From positions 56,301 through 120,300 of the forward strand of contig CALULT010000002.1 of assembly GCA_944321565.1 (NCBI GenBank): a DNA stretch of 64,000 bases, given 5' to 3'. Of the stretch, positions 26,791 through 35,874 are shown in pieces. The first letter of the stretch is position 1; each line of letters starts with the position of its first letter. The position numbers and the translations under genes were made by a program. The notes under the pieces are model-generated. The model searched no databases. It was not told the origin of the DNA and saw only the letters and a list, made by a program, of their open reading frames with translations. Source of the stretch: an uncultured Paraprevotella sp. GTDB lineage: Bacteria > Bacteroidota > Bacteroidia > Bacteroidales > Bacteroidaceae.

Positions 26791-27259
26791 ATTTCCCGCT
26801 CATGCTTTCAAGGTCGATGCGGATGATTTCCGTGCGGTGGAAGGACTTTTCGGCATATTTCAGGCCGGTCTCCATGTCATTGGGCGCATATTTTTCCAAG
26901 ATAAGACGGAGTGCCTGCATGCGTTCTTCTGCGGGAAGGCCGGTGCGGGCATGTCCTGCCAGGATGATGCTTTTGTAGCCGGTAGTGAATTTATGGGAAA
27001 CCACGTGGGTTTGTCCCACGATGCAGAAAGACACCTGTGGGTGGAGAGCCAAGCAGCGGAGTTTGCGACCTTGAGGGGCACAATGGATGTAGATGGCATT
27101 TTCGCCGTCCCATGCGTAGTTGACGGGGATGGCGTAGCTCTCATCGTTTTCTCCAACCATTGACAGGATGCCGTATTCTCCCGCACGGAGCAGGTCGTAG
27201 GCGCTTTCTTTTTCCAAAAGGCGGTCTTGCCGCCTGACATTATTGTTGTTGTATTCCAT
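26774..27259 (-). CDS. Pyridoxamine 5'-phosphate oxidase-like flavin protein, Nim-like
   Basis: 161 residues with the split-barrel flavin-binding fold: an N-terminal helix (LLEKESAYDLLRAGEYGIL), the strand pair YAIPVNYAWD and IYIHCAPQGRKLRCL, then VSFCIVGQTHVV and a C-terminal SFHRTEIIRID. This pattern is that of the pyridoxamine-phosphate-oxidase-related group that includes the 5-nitroimidazole-resistance (Nim) proteins of Bacteroides, which are also about 160 residues. Resistance cannot be inferred from this alone, since many chromosomal relatives are not linked to it. No signal peptide, so cytoplasmic. It is a single gene. Confidence 0.75.
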   Translation of the reverse strand: MEYNNNNVRRQDRLLEKESAYDLLRAGEYGILSMVGENDESYAIPVNYAWDGENAIYIHCAPQGRKLRCLALHPQVSFCIVGQTHVVSHKFTTGYKSIILAGHARTGLPAEERMQALRLILEKYAPNDMETGLKYAEKSFHRTEIIRIDLESMSGKCKRVN

Positions 27260-27284
27260 GTTTCATTGGTTTGCGTGAATGGAA

Positions 27285-27326
27285 ATCCGCCTGCTTGTGC
27301 GCTTTGTGGGTTACAGGCAGGCGGAT
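27285..27326 (-). terminator. Terminator-like hairpin after the beta-barrel gene
   Basis: ATCCGCCTGC at 27285-27294 pairs perfectly with 27317-27326. On the minus strand it lies beyond the stop codon of the DUF5723-like gene and is followed by TTTCC, a weak T-run. It also lies upstream of the Nim-like gene. Confidence 0.5.
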
Positions 27327-27358
27327 GATTCTGATTGTCTATGCGGTTTTACTTTCGC

Positions 27359-28795
27359 TTAGAGCGATTTGATATCGCCAAACGGGAAGTTGATACCGAT
27401 GCTGACGTTCATGTTCGCGTTGTTCACCGGGAGGAACTGCGGAGTAATCTTGAAGAACTGGTGGTTGCTTCCCAAGAAGATGCTGAAACCGCGTCCGTGG
27501 TAGTTGGCTACCCAACCGAATGAATGTCCGAACGAAGACACGGCATAGCTGATGGAAGCGTCGAAGCACTTCACCGGTGCCACGTTGGCCGAGAAGCGGC
27601 CTTCCGACCAAGAGTAGCTCCCGTTGATGCGGGTGGATTCCAGGAAACCGAATTTCAGCTTGTCGTAGTAGGGGAGGGTGTAGAGTGCACCGATGTTGAG
27701 GGTAGCCCCTAGGGCTTTCGTGTGTTTCTCCACACCTTTTACCTTCATTTGGAACAAGTCTTCCAAGTCGTCCTCCAAGTTGTCGATTTGATCTTCGATG
27801 GACGGTTGCTCCGGGGTTGCTTTATCTGAGTCGAAAGGCACGTTGGTGAAACCGCTGAAGCTCCAAGGCTCGGCTGCCATGGTAGCTTGCGTGGCGTTCT
27901 TGTAGCTGATCCATCCCAAGTCGAGCACGGCGAGCGAGAGTTCCAGGTCTTCGCGCACTTTGTAAGTGGCACCCAAGTCGAAGGCCATGCCGAATCCGCC
28001 AATCACATCGCCTGTTTCGATGTTGTCGAAGTCGAGTTCTTCTTCTTGTATGGTCTGTCCTTGGTCGTTCGTCCTTTCCTTGAGCTTGGTTGGGATGTCC
28101 ACGAGGCCGGCTGTGGAGAATTCTCCTTCTCCCGACACCGCCCATTCATTGTCGGACAGCGTCAGTTGCATGTTATTTACGTGGAAGTCGGCGTTATAGA
28201 TTCCCAAGAGGAACTTCACCTTGGCACCTACCGTCAGGTTGTCCATGATTTTGCGTGAGTGGCCGAAGGCGAGTTCCGCATAGTTGTTGCTATACACGCC
28301 GAGGTCTTCCAGGTTGTAAGTGGTGGCCCCGTTTTGTCCCACTTTGGCAAACGCGAACAAGTCTTTGGGCAAGTTCATGCGGGTGCCGCTCTTGAAGGAG
28401 AGGTCGAAGGTGTTGAAACCGCCCCATTTATGGAAACCGAATGAAAGGAGGGTTATGTCGAAATCCAGATTCATGCGGTTGCGGTCTTTCAGGCCGTCCA
28501 GGAACTCGTTGGCATCCACTGCGTCGTTGAGGAACGTGGTCAGTTCGCCATTAGGAAGCTTGTGGATGAAGTCGGACACTCCAAAAGTGGATTGCAAACC
28601 AACGTTGAAGTTGCCCAATCCGATGAGCGGCATGCTCACATAATTCCGTTCGCCTGCAAAGGCAGGGTTCATGTGGTGGCGGTAGGTGTAGCCTTCGAGG
28701 AAATATGCCGACCTCAGGCTGTTTTGAGCCATGGAAATGGCCGGGGCAGCCGCAAACAAAAGAAAGGCTGCTGCTATTTTATTGATCTTCTTCAT
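27359..28795 (-). CDS. Outer-membrane beta-barrel protein, DUF5723-like
   Basis: 478 residues with a signal peptide (1-23). The start of the mature protein (LRSAYFLEGYTYRHHMNPAFAGERNYVSMP) and the alternating aromatic/hydrophobic strands, ending in a C-terminal strand NMNVSIGINFPFG, resemble the DUF5723 outer-membrane group of Bacteroidetes, related in shape to PorV/FadL barrels. An acidic segment around residues 320-350 (IEDQIDNLEDDLEDL) is probably a loop. Function is unknown. It is encoded 32 bases downstream of a large lipoprotein gene, and the pair probably works together in the outer membrane. It ends at a hairpin (27285-27326). Confidence 0.7.
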   Translation of the reverse strand: MKKINKIAAAFLLFAAAPAISMAQNSLRSAYFLEGYTYRHHMNPAFAGERNYVSMPLIGLGNFNVGLQSTFGVSDFIHKLPNGELTTFLNDAVDANEFLDGLKDRNRMNLDFDITLLSFGFHKWGGFNTFDLSFKSGTRMNLPKDLFAFAKVGQNGATTYNLEDLGVYSNNYAELAFGHSRKIMDNLTVGAKVKFLLGIYNADFHVNNMQLTLSDNEWAVSGEGEFSTAGLVDIPTKLKERTNDQGQTIQEEELDFDNIETGDVIGGFGMAFDLGATYKVREDLELSLAVLDLGWISYKNATQATMAAEPWSFSGFTNVPFDSDKATPEQPSIEDQIDNLEDDLEDLFQMKVKGVEKHTKALGATLNIGALYTLPYYDKLKFGFLESTRINGSYSWSEGRFSANVAPVKCFDASISYAVSSFGHSFGWVANYHGRGFSIFLGSNHQFFKITPQFLPVNNANMNVSIGINFPFGDIKSL

Positions 28796-28827
28796 GATTT
28801 TTCTTGCTTTGTGTGTTAAGTTCCCGT

Positions 28828-30666
28828 TTAATTCATGTCAATCGTCACGCCACCTTCGATGCGGATGCGGATATTGTTGAGTTGTAACGTCATGTTTTTG
28901 TTCAGCACGGCATCAGCAGCCCCTTGCGTGTTGGCACTGAGTGTGATTCTCAAACCGTCGAGGTTTTCAATGCTGCCGTTATTGCTGATGAGTTCCAACA
29001 TAATCGGACTTTCCGTAGCCGTGCCGGCACCGCCTTTGATTTTATTGCCAGGCTTGATGTTGCCTTGTACGATGTTTACCGTCACGTCAGAAATAGCTTC
29101 GCCGTCCACGTTGATAGGAGTTGCGTCAATGTTGAAGTTGAGAGGTATGCCGTTGATGGCCTCCATTTCCACGATGGCTTTCTTGAAGGAGATATCTTCC
29201 AAGTCGCTGTGCCAGTTGTCGATGGTGTCCTTGTAGTTGATGACCAGTTCCGGCCCGAACTGCAGGGGTGCGTTCAGTTCGTATTCTGTTTCAACCGTAT
29301 AGGTGGTCAATCCACCGTCTTCTGCCAATGCGATGGTGTATTCTTCGTTCAAGGCTTCGGCTGTGATGTCGTTCATCCTGATTTCGTCGGGGATGTTCTT
29401 GATGAGTTCGCCGATGCGCGGTTCCACGATATAGTAGATGTGGTTGGCCGGGTCGTCGGCAACGCCCATGTCTTCGCGCGAAATATAATATGTGGACACA
29501 GTGGGCTCGTTTTCTTCACCATTTCCTTTATGAAGGATAATGGCATTTTCATCGTTGGGATTCTCTCTACCAATCTTGATTGGCTCAGTCAGGTCTTCCG
29601 TTCCGCCTTTTATGCGGACGAGCTTTCCCGTCAGGTTCACGTCAATAGGCGCGTTGTTACTCAGGGCCAATTTGATGCACGGGTTCTTGATGTCCAAGGA
29701 ATTGTCGCTTTCGTTCAAGAAATCGGGCACGTCTTCGATGGTTACCGGGTCAACGGTGATGTCTTCAATGTTCGGGTCGAAATAACCTGTAACTTCGGTC
29801 AGCGTGAACTCGCTCACATCCGCACCGGTCCAAAGGGTAGCTTGTACATTGCCCATGGCAAGTCCTGTTGTCGCTGCGGTTCCGTTGGCGATGACATTCA
29901 CTTTCATGCTGAATGTTTGGCCTTGCATCCCTTGTCCGTCAGGAAAGTTCCCGATGCGGATGAAGCGGATGGGGATTCTCAGTATTCCATTAGCCGAAAC
30001 GTTTTGATTTTGGATAAAACGGATGGTTTGACCATTGATTTCGTAGTAGTTGTGGACATTGGGTTCCTTGCTTTCGTCCAACACGAATTCGATGGTGTTG
30101 GCTTCGGCCTGCCCTTCCATTTCGATATCCACAGTGAATCCTTCTTTCAGGGTGATTTGATTCACGTCGGTGGATTCGAAACGAAGTGTGAGGTCGGCCG
30201 TGCCATCTACGGCGGCAGATGAGATTGAAGTCACGTTCTCAATGTCTGTCTTCTCAAACGTGAAGTTCGTGGTGGCGTTGTCCACAGTGGCTTCTACTTC
30301 GTCGCCGATGTTTGCGGGTGCCTCAAAATCCAACAGTTCGTCGGTCTCTTCACATTCCGGGGCATCTACTTTGACGCCTTCAATGTCTATCGACGCAGGA
30401 TCTCCGCTTTCGCTTTTCAGCAGGCTGTAGTCTCCAGTTGTTGCGTCAGCTTGAAGGATGCTGTTGTCTGGATCGTCCAAGTCCATGATGTCTTCAAGGG
30501 TGAATTCTTCAGTCCCGCTGCCGGGAATGCCCAAATTTCCACCCACAGTGATGGTCATGTCTATGTCCTTGCTCAGGTCATAGCTGTCATCCACGCAGGC
30601 TGTCAGAAGAAACGGTGAAATGGCGGTGCACCATAACGCCGCTTTCGTTAAGTTGATTTTGCACAT
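28828..30666 (-). CDS. Large acidic lipoprotein of unknown function
   Basis: 612 residues. The signal peptide ends in LLTACVDD, a good lipobox with acidic residues after the Cys, a pattern that favours surface export in Bacteroidetes. The mature part is acidic and rich in beta-sandwich-like repeats (VDLT/DINLT-type strands, e.g. IDVNLTGKLVRIKGG and ITLSANTQGAAD). I see no catalytic motif and do not recognise a family. It is the first gene of a two-gene operon with the DUF5723-like barrel, spaced 32 bases. A perfect -7 element lies on the minus strand at 30743-30750. A barrel-lipoprotein partnership is an inference from gene order. Confidence 0.7.
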   Translation of the reverse strand: MCKINLTKAALWCTAISPFLLTACVDDSYDLSKDIDMTITVGGNLGIPGSGTEEFTLEDIMDLDDPDNSILQADATTGDYSLLKSESGDPASIDIEGVKVDAPECEETDELLDFEAPANIGDEVEATVDNATTNFTFEKTDIENVTSISSAAVDGTADLTLRFESTDVNQITLKEGFTVDIEMEGQAEANTIEFVLDESKEPNVHNYYEINGQTIRFIQNQNVSANGILRIPIRFIRIGNFPDGQGMQGQTFSMKVNVIANGTAATTGLAMGNVQATLWTGADVSEFTLTEVTGYFDPNIEDITVDPVTIEDVPDFLNESDNSLDIKNPCIKLALSNNAPIDVNLTGKLVRIKGGTEDLTEPIKIGRENPNDENAIILHKGNGEENEPTVSTYYISREDMGVADDPANHIYYIVEPRIGELIKNIPDEIRMNDITAEALNEEYTIALAEDGGLTTYTVETEYELNAPLQFGPELVINYKDTIDNWHSDLEDISFKKAIVEMEAINGIPLNFNIDATPINVDGEAISDVTVNIVQGNIKPGNKIKGGAGTATESPIMLELISNNGSIENLDGLRITLSANTQGAADAVLNKNMTLQLNNIRIRIEGGVTIDMN

Positions 30667-30742
30667 AATTTAGAATGTTTAGAAAATTTGTTTGCCCAAT
30701 ATGTCTGTTTAACGATTTGCATCGTTTAGCTTAATCTGTTCG

Positions 30743-30750
30743 CAAAGATA
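30743..30750 (-). promoter_or_regulatory. -7 promoter element of the lipoprotein/beta-barrel operon
   Basis: Reads TATCTTTG on the minus strand, matching TAnnTTTG, 77 bases upstream of the lipoprotein start codon. It shares a 257-base intergenic region with the purL promoter. Confidence 0.7.
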
Positions 30751-30877
30751 TATAAAAATTGCATAAAACTTCTATTTCCCATTGTTTTTTTTGCCTGTGC
30801 CGTATTTCTGTTTAGGTTGGATGTCCTTTATATTGCATTTTCTTGCAGTTGGAAACGGTGAATCTGTCTTTTTTGCG

Positions 30878-30885
30878 TAACTTTG
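30878..30885 (+). promoter_or_regulatory. -7 promoter element of purL
   Basis: TAACTTTG followed by CAGG, a textbook Bacteroidetes -7 box, 39 bases before ATG 30924. It falls inside the artificially long open frame that begins at TTG 30843, so it decides the start in favour of 30924. Confidence 0.7.
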
Positions 30886-30923
30886 CAGGCGAAGAATTAT
30901 CTAACGCGTTACATATCTATAAT

Positions 30924-33900
30924 ATGATGTCTATTTTGTTTTTTAAGACTCCCGGCGGGAGTATCATCGCCACCGAAGCCGACCACAGGCTCGACGGGGG
31001 AGAAATCGAAAAGTTGAGTTGGCTGTACGGCGGTGCCACGCCGGAGGCAAAGACCGAACTGGAGGGCTTTTTCGTGGGGCCGCGCCGCGAGATGATCACG
31101 CCGTGGAGCACGAACGCCGTGGAAATCACGCAAAACATGGGGCTGACGGGTATTTCCCGTATTGAGGAATATTTCCCGGTGGCGGACGAAACAGCCGACC
31201 ACGACCCGATGCTGCAGCGCATGTACAAGGGGCTTGACCAACGCATCTTCACGGTGGACATCAAACCCGCACCTATTATATATATAGACAATCTGGAAGA
31301 GTACAACGAACAGGAGGGGCTAGCACTTTCGCCCGAGGAAATCGAATACCTCCACCAGGTGGAGGGACAGTTGGGCCGCAAATTGACCGACTCGGAAGTG
31401 TTCGGCTTCGCGCAAATCAATTCCGAGCATTGCCGCCACAAGATTTTCGGCGGCACGTTCATCATTGATGGCAAGGAGATGGAGTCGTCCCTGTTCCAGC
31501 TCATCAAGAAGACCACGAAGGAGCATCCGCACAAGATTATTTCGGCTTATAAGGACAATGTGGCTTTCGCGCAAGGCCCCGTCGTGGAGCAGTTCGCGCC
31601 GAAGGACCATACCACTTCGGATTATTTTGCCATCAAGGATATCGAGTCCGTCATTTCCATCAAGGCGGAGACACACAACTTCCCCACGACGGTGGAGCCG
31701 TTCAACGGGGCTTCCACGGGCACGGGCGGCGAAATACGCGACCGCATGGGCGGCGGCGTGGGCAGCTGGCCGATTGCCGGGACGGCGGTTTACATGACCT
31801 CTTATCCCCGCACGGACGAAGACCGCGACTGGGAAGACATCCTGCCCGTGCGCAAGTGGCTCTACCAGACACCGGAACAAATCCTGATCAAGGCATCAAA
31901 CGGCGCGTCCGATTTCGGCAACAAGTTCGGGCAACCGCTGATTGCCGGTTCCGTGCTGACGTTTGAGCACCAGGAGAACGGCGAGCGTTATGGCTACGAC
32001 AAGGTCATCATGCTGGCCGGCGGCGTGGGCTACGGCACGAAGCGCGACTGCCTGAAGGGCACTCCGCAGAAAGGCAACAAGGTGGTCGTCGTGGGCGGCG
32101 ATAACTATCGCATCGGGTTGGGCGGAGGTTCCGTCTCGTCGGTGGACACCGGCCGCTATTCTTCCGGCATTGAGCTGAATGCCGTGCAGCGTGCCAATCC
32201 GGAGATGCAGAAACGCGCCAACAACCTGATCCGTTCGTTGTGTGAGGAAGACGTGAACCCCGTGGTGTCCATCCACGACCACGGTTCGGCGGGACACGTG
32301 AACTGCCTGTCCGAACTGGTGGAGGACTGCGGCGGATTGATTGACATGACGAAGCTGCCCATCGGCGACAAGACGCTGTCGGCAAAGGAAATCATCGCCA
32401 ACGAGTCGCAGGAACGCATGGGCTTGCTCATCCAAGAGGAGCACATCGACCACGTGCGCAAGATTGCCGAGCGCGAACGCGCCCCGATGTATGTCGTGGG
32501 CGAGACGACCGGCGACGCGCATTTCGCATTCCAACAGGGCGACGGGGTGCGCCCGTTCGACCTGGACGTGGCGCAGATGTTCGGCCACAGTCCCAAGACG
32601 TATATGCACGACAAGACTGTGGAACGCACTTACGAGAATGTGACGTATGATGCAGCCCGGCTGAATGAATACGTGGCCCGCGTGTTGAGGCTCGAAGCCG
32701 TGGCCTGCAAGGACTGGCTGACCAACAAGGTGGATCGTTCCGTGACGGGCAAGGTGGCCCGCCAGCAATGCCAGGGCGAAATCCAGTTGCCCCTGAGCGA
32801 CTGCGGCGTGGTGGCTTTGGACTATCGCGGAAAGGCTGGCGTGGCCACGGCCATCGGCCATGCGCCCCAGGCCGGGTTGGCCGACCCTGCGGCGGGTTCC
32901 GTGCTGTCGGTGGCCGAGGCGTTGACCAACATCGTATGGGCACCGCTGGCCGAAGGGCTGGACAGCGTGTCGCTTTCGGCCAACTGGATGTGGCCGTGCC
33001 GTTCGCAGGAGGGCGAGGACGCCCGTCTCTACAAGGGGGTGCAGGCTTTGTCCGACTTCTGCTGCGCTTTGGGCATCAACGTGCCCACGGGCAAGGACTC
33101 ACTTTCCATGAGCCAGCAATATCCCGGCGGAGAGAAGGTTATTTCGCCGGGCACGGTCATCGTGAGCGCGGGTGGCGAGGTGAGCGACGTGAAGCGCGTC
33201 GTGTCGCCCGTGATGGTGAACAAGGCCAAGAGCACGTTCTACCACATAGATTTCAGCTTTGACGAACTGCGTCTGGGCGGATCGGCTTTCGCGCAGTCGT
33301 TGAACAAAGTCGGCTCTGACGTGCCGACCTGCAAGAGCGCGGATTATTTTCGCGATGCCTTCAATGCCGTGCAGGCGTTGGTGGACAAGGGGCTGGTGCT
33401 GGCCGGGCACGATATTTCCGCTGGCGGCCTGATTACCACGTTGCTCGAAATGTGCTTTGCCAACGTGGAGGGCGGCATGGAAATCAGCCTGGACAAGTTC
33501 CGCCACGACGACATCGTGAAAATACTCCTGGCCGAGAACCCGGGGGTGGTCGTGCAGATTGCCGACAAGGACAAGGCCGAGTTCAAGAAAATCATGGACG
33601 AGGCCGGCGTGGGCTACCTGAAGCTGGGACATCCCACGGACGAGCGGCTCATCCAGGTGGAAAAGGACGGGGCGGAATACCAGTTCGGCATCGATTACCT
33701 GCGCGACGTGTGGTTCAGCACTTCCTATCTGCTCGACCGCAAGCAAAGCCTGAACGGTTGCGCCAAAGAACGGTTTGAGAACTACAAGATGCAGCCGCTC
33801 GAGATGGTGTTCAACAAAGATTTCACGGGCAAGCTCTCACAGTATGGCTTGGATCCCGACCGTCGCAAACCGTCGGGAGTCAAGGCTGCCATCATCCGTG

Positions 33901-34631
33901 AGAAAGGTACGAACGGCGAGCGTGAGATGGCTTATTCCCTCTACCTGGCCGGGTTCGACGTGAAGGACGTGATGATGACCGACCTCATCAGCGGGCGCGA
34001 GACGTTGGAGGACATCAACATGATTGTTTTCTGCGGCGGATTCTCCAACTCCGACGTGCTGGGGTCGGCCAAAGGCTGGGCCGGGGCTTTTCTCTACAAC
34101 CCGAAGGCCAAGGAAGCGTTGGACAAGTTCTATGCCCGCGAGGACACGCTGTCGCTCGGCATCTGCAACGGTTGCCAGCTGATGGTGGAGCTGGATTTGA
34201 TTAATCCCGAGTTCGAGCGCAAGGCCCGCATGCTTCACAACGACTCCCATAAGTTCGAGTCTGAGTTTGTCTGTCTCACCATCCCGATGAACCGTAGCGT
34301 CATGTTCGGTTCCCTGAGCGGCAACAAGCTGGGTATCTGGGTGGCTCATGGTGAAGGCAAGTTCTCGCTGCCTTATCCGGAGGACAAATACAACGTGATT
34401 GCCAAGTACAGCTACGACGGCTATCCGGGCAACCCCAACGGGTCGGACTACAGCGTGGCCGGCATCTGCAGTGCCGACGGCCGCCATTTGGCCATGATGC
34501 CCCACTTGGAGCGTGCCATCTTCCCGTGGCAGAACGCCTGGTATCCGGCCGACCGCCGCGCGGACGAAATCACGCCGTGGATGGAAGCTTTCGTGAATGC
34601 CCGCAAGTGGGTGGAGGCGCATAAGAAATAG
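30924..34631 (+). CDS. purL: Phosphoribosylformylglycinamidine synthase, single-chain
   Basis: About 1235 residues, the length of the large single-chain PurL. It converts FGAR, glutamine and ATP to FGAM in purine synthesis. The start is set at ATG 30924 (MMSILFFKTP) because a promoter box lies upstream at 30878 inside the longer frame. Visible family blocks include NSEHCRHKIF, KAETHNFPT, EPFNGASTGTGGEIRD and GGGSVSSV in the synthase part. The C-terminal glutaminase has nucleophile C1081 in LGICNGCQLM and the HGEGKF block. No signal peptide, cytoplasmic. A large hairpin follows the stop codon. Confidence 0.97.
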   Translation: MMSILFFKTPGGSIIATEADHRLDGGEIEKLSWLYGGATPEAKTELEGFFVGPRREMITPWSTNAVEITQNMGLTGISRIEEYFPVADETADHDPMLQRMYKGLDQRIFTVDIKPAPIIYIDNLEEYNEQEGLALSPEEIEYLHQVEGQLGRKLTDSEVFGFAQINSEHCRHKIFGGTFIIDGKEMESSLFQLIKKTTKEHPHKIISAYKDNVAFAQGPVVEQFAPKDHTTSDYFAIKDIESVISIKAETHNFPTTVEPFNGASTGTGGEIRDRMGGGVGSWPIAGTAVYMTSYPRTDEDRDWEDILPVRKWLYQTPEQILIKASNGASDFGNKFGQPLIAGSVLTFEHQENGERYGYDKVIMLAGGVGYGTKRDCLKGTPQKGNKVVVVGGDNYRIGLGGGSVSSVDTGRYSSGIELNAVQRANPEMQKRANNLIRSLCEEDVNPVVSIHDHGSAGHVNCLSELVEDCGGLIDMTKLPIGDKTLSAKEIIANESQERMGLLIQEEHIDHVRKIAERERAPMYVVGETTGDAHFAFQQGDGVRPFDLDVAQMFGHSPKTYMHDKTVERTYENVTYDAARLNEYVARVLRLEAVACKDWLTNKVDRSVTGKVARQQCQGEIQLPLSDCGVVALDYRGKAGVATAIGHAPQAGLADPAAGSVLSVAEALTNIVWAPLAEGLDSVSLSANWMWPCRSQEGEDARLYKGVQALSDFCCALGINVPTGKDSLSMSQQYPGGEKVISPGTVIVSAGGEVSDVKRVVSPVMVNKAKSTFYHIDFSFDELRLGGSAFAQSLNKVGSDVPTCKSADYFRDAFNAVQALVDKGLVLAGHDISAGGLITTLLEMCFANVEGGMEISLDKFRHDDIVKILLAENPGVVVQIADKDKAEFKKIMDEAGVGYLKLGHPTDERLIQVEKDGAEYQFGIDYLRDVWFSTSYLLDRKQSLNGCAKERFENYKMQPLEMVFNKDFTGKLSQYGLDPDRRKPSGVKAAIIREKGTNGEREMAYSLYLAGFDVKDVMMTDLISGRETLEDINMIVFCGGFSNSDVLGSAKGWAGAFLYNPKAKEALDKFYAREDTLSLGICNGCQLMVELDLINPEFERKARMLHNDSHKFESEFVCLTIPMNRSVMFGSLSGNKLGIWVAHGEGKFSLPYPEDKYNVIAKYSYDGYPGNPNGSDYSVAGICSADGRHLAMMPHLERAIFPWQNAWYPADRRADEITPWMEAFVNARKWVEAHKK

Positions 34632-34640
34632 TTTTGGGGA

Positions 34641-34698
34641 AAGGCGGCTTATTGGACGGGTGGCCCGAATCGGCCTGATTTGTCCAATGAGCCGCCTT
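34641..34698 (+). terminator. Large hairpin after purL
   Basis: 17-base arms 34641-34657 and 34682-34698 are complementary apart from one G-T position. Only CTTCTT follows, so termination may be incomplete and read into the chromate transporter genes. Confidence 0.6.
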
Positions 34699-34713
34699 CT
34701 TAAGGATGTGACA

Positions 34714-35262
34714 ATGAATATTTATTGGAACAGTTTCCGCACGTTCTTCCGCATCGGGTTGTTCACGATAGGCGGGGGCTACGCCATGATTCCGCTGATA
34801 GAGGCCGATGTGGTGGACAAGTATGGGTGGGTGGACCGCGAGGAGTTCCTCGACCTGATGGCCATCGCGCAAAGCTGTCCGGGCATTTTCGCGGTGAACA
34901 TGAGCATCTTCATCGGCTACAAGCTGCGGGGGGTGCCCGGGAGCGTGGTGTGCGCCTTGGGCACGGTGTTGCCCTCGTTCCTGATCATCTTGGGTATCGC
35001 GCTTTTTTTCCGCCAGTTCCAAGACAACGAAGTGGTGCAGCGCATCTTCAAGGGCATCCGTCCGGCGGTGGTAGCCTTGATTGCCGCCCCGACATTCAAG
35101 ATGGGCAAAAGCGCGAAGATAGGGAAGACCAACATCTGGATTCCCGTGGCGGGCGCGTTGCTGATTTGGATGATGGGCGTGTCGCCCATATACATTATTA
35201 TATTGGCGGGCTTGGGCGGTTACCTTTACGGGCGTTACATCCACCCGTCGGAAAATCATTGA
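34714..35262 (+). CDS. Chromate transporter, first half-size subunit
   Basis: 182 residues from ATG 34714 (MNIYWNSF). An upstream in-frame ATG at 34597 exists but overlaps purL and the hairpin, so it is not used. The sequence shows the CHR domain signature: FRIGLFTIGGGYAMIPLIEADVV at the start, LMAIAQSCPGIFAVNMSIFIGYKL, then several hydrophobic segments. Short-chain CHR proteins occur as adjacent pairs that together form a transporter. Chromate export is the family name; anion substrates in gut Bacteroidales are not established. The partner gene follows after 7 bases. Confidence 0.88.
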   Translation: MNIYWNSFRTFFRIGLFTIGGGYAMIPLIEADVVDKYGWVDREEFLDLMAIAQSCPGIFAVNMSIFIGYKLRGVPGSVVCALGTVLPSFLIILGIALFFRQFQDNEVVQRIFKGIRPAVVALIAAPTFKMGKSAKIGKTNIWIPVAGALLIWMMGVSPIYIIILAGLGGYLYGRYIHPSENH

Positions 35263-35269
35263 GACGGAC

Positions 35270-35845
35270 ATGTGGTGGTTATTCTTGAATCTCTTTTATA
35301 GTTTCTTCAAAATCGGGCTGTTCGGCTTCGGCGGCGGCTATGCCATGATTTCCCTCATCCAGGGCGAGGTGGTCAACCGCCACCATTGGCTGACGAGCGG
35401 GCAGTTCACGGACATCGTGGCCATCAGCCAGATGACTCCTGGCCCGATAGGCATCAATTCGGCCACATACGTGGGCTACACCAGCGTGGTCAATGCCGGA
35501 TACGGGCATGCGTGGGGGGTGTTGGGCAGCGTGACGGCCACTTTCGCCGTGGTGCTCCCGTCGTTCATCCTGATGTTGCTCATCAGCAAGTTTCTGATGA
35601 AGTACAAGAACCATCCCGTGGTGGAACATGTGTTCGAAGGCTTGCGCCCGGCTGTGGTCGGACTGCTGGCCGCTGCGGCCTTGTTGCTGCTCACGCCGGA
35701 GAACTTCAGTACGCCGGACAATCCGTGGCAGTTCTACATCAGCATCTTTCTTTTTGCGTTTGCCTTCGTCGGCAGCGCGGTCTATCGCATCAACCCCATC
35801 AAGCTGATTTGTTTTTGCGGCGCGGCGGGGTGGCTTTTGTTCTGA
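35270..35845 (+). CDS. Chromate transporter, second half-size subunit
   Basis: 191 residues. It shares the CHR pattern with its neighbour (FKIGLFGFGGGYAMISLIQGEVV, ISQMTPGPIGINSATYVGY) but is distinct, as expected for the two halves of a short-chain pair. Five or six hydrophobic segments suggest an inner-membrane protein. Spacing of 7 bases before it and 29 before marC suggests one transcript. Confidence 0.88.
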   Translation: MWWLFLNLFYSFFKIGLFGFGGGYAMISLIQGEVVNRHHWLTSGQFTDIVAISQMTPGPIGINSATYVGYTSVVNAGYGHAWGVLGSVTATFAVVLPSFILMLLISKFLMKYKNHPVVEHVFEGLRPAVVGLLAAAALLLLTPENFSTPDNPWQFYISIFLFAFAFVGSAVYRINPIKLICFCGAAGWLLF

Positions 35846-35874
35846 TTTATGGTATTTTATATGGAGTATAGGAT

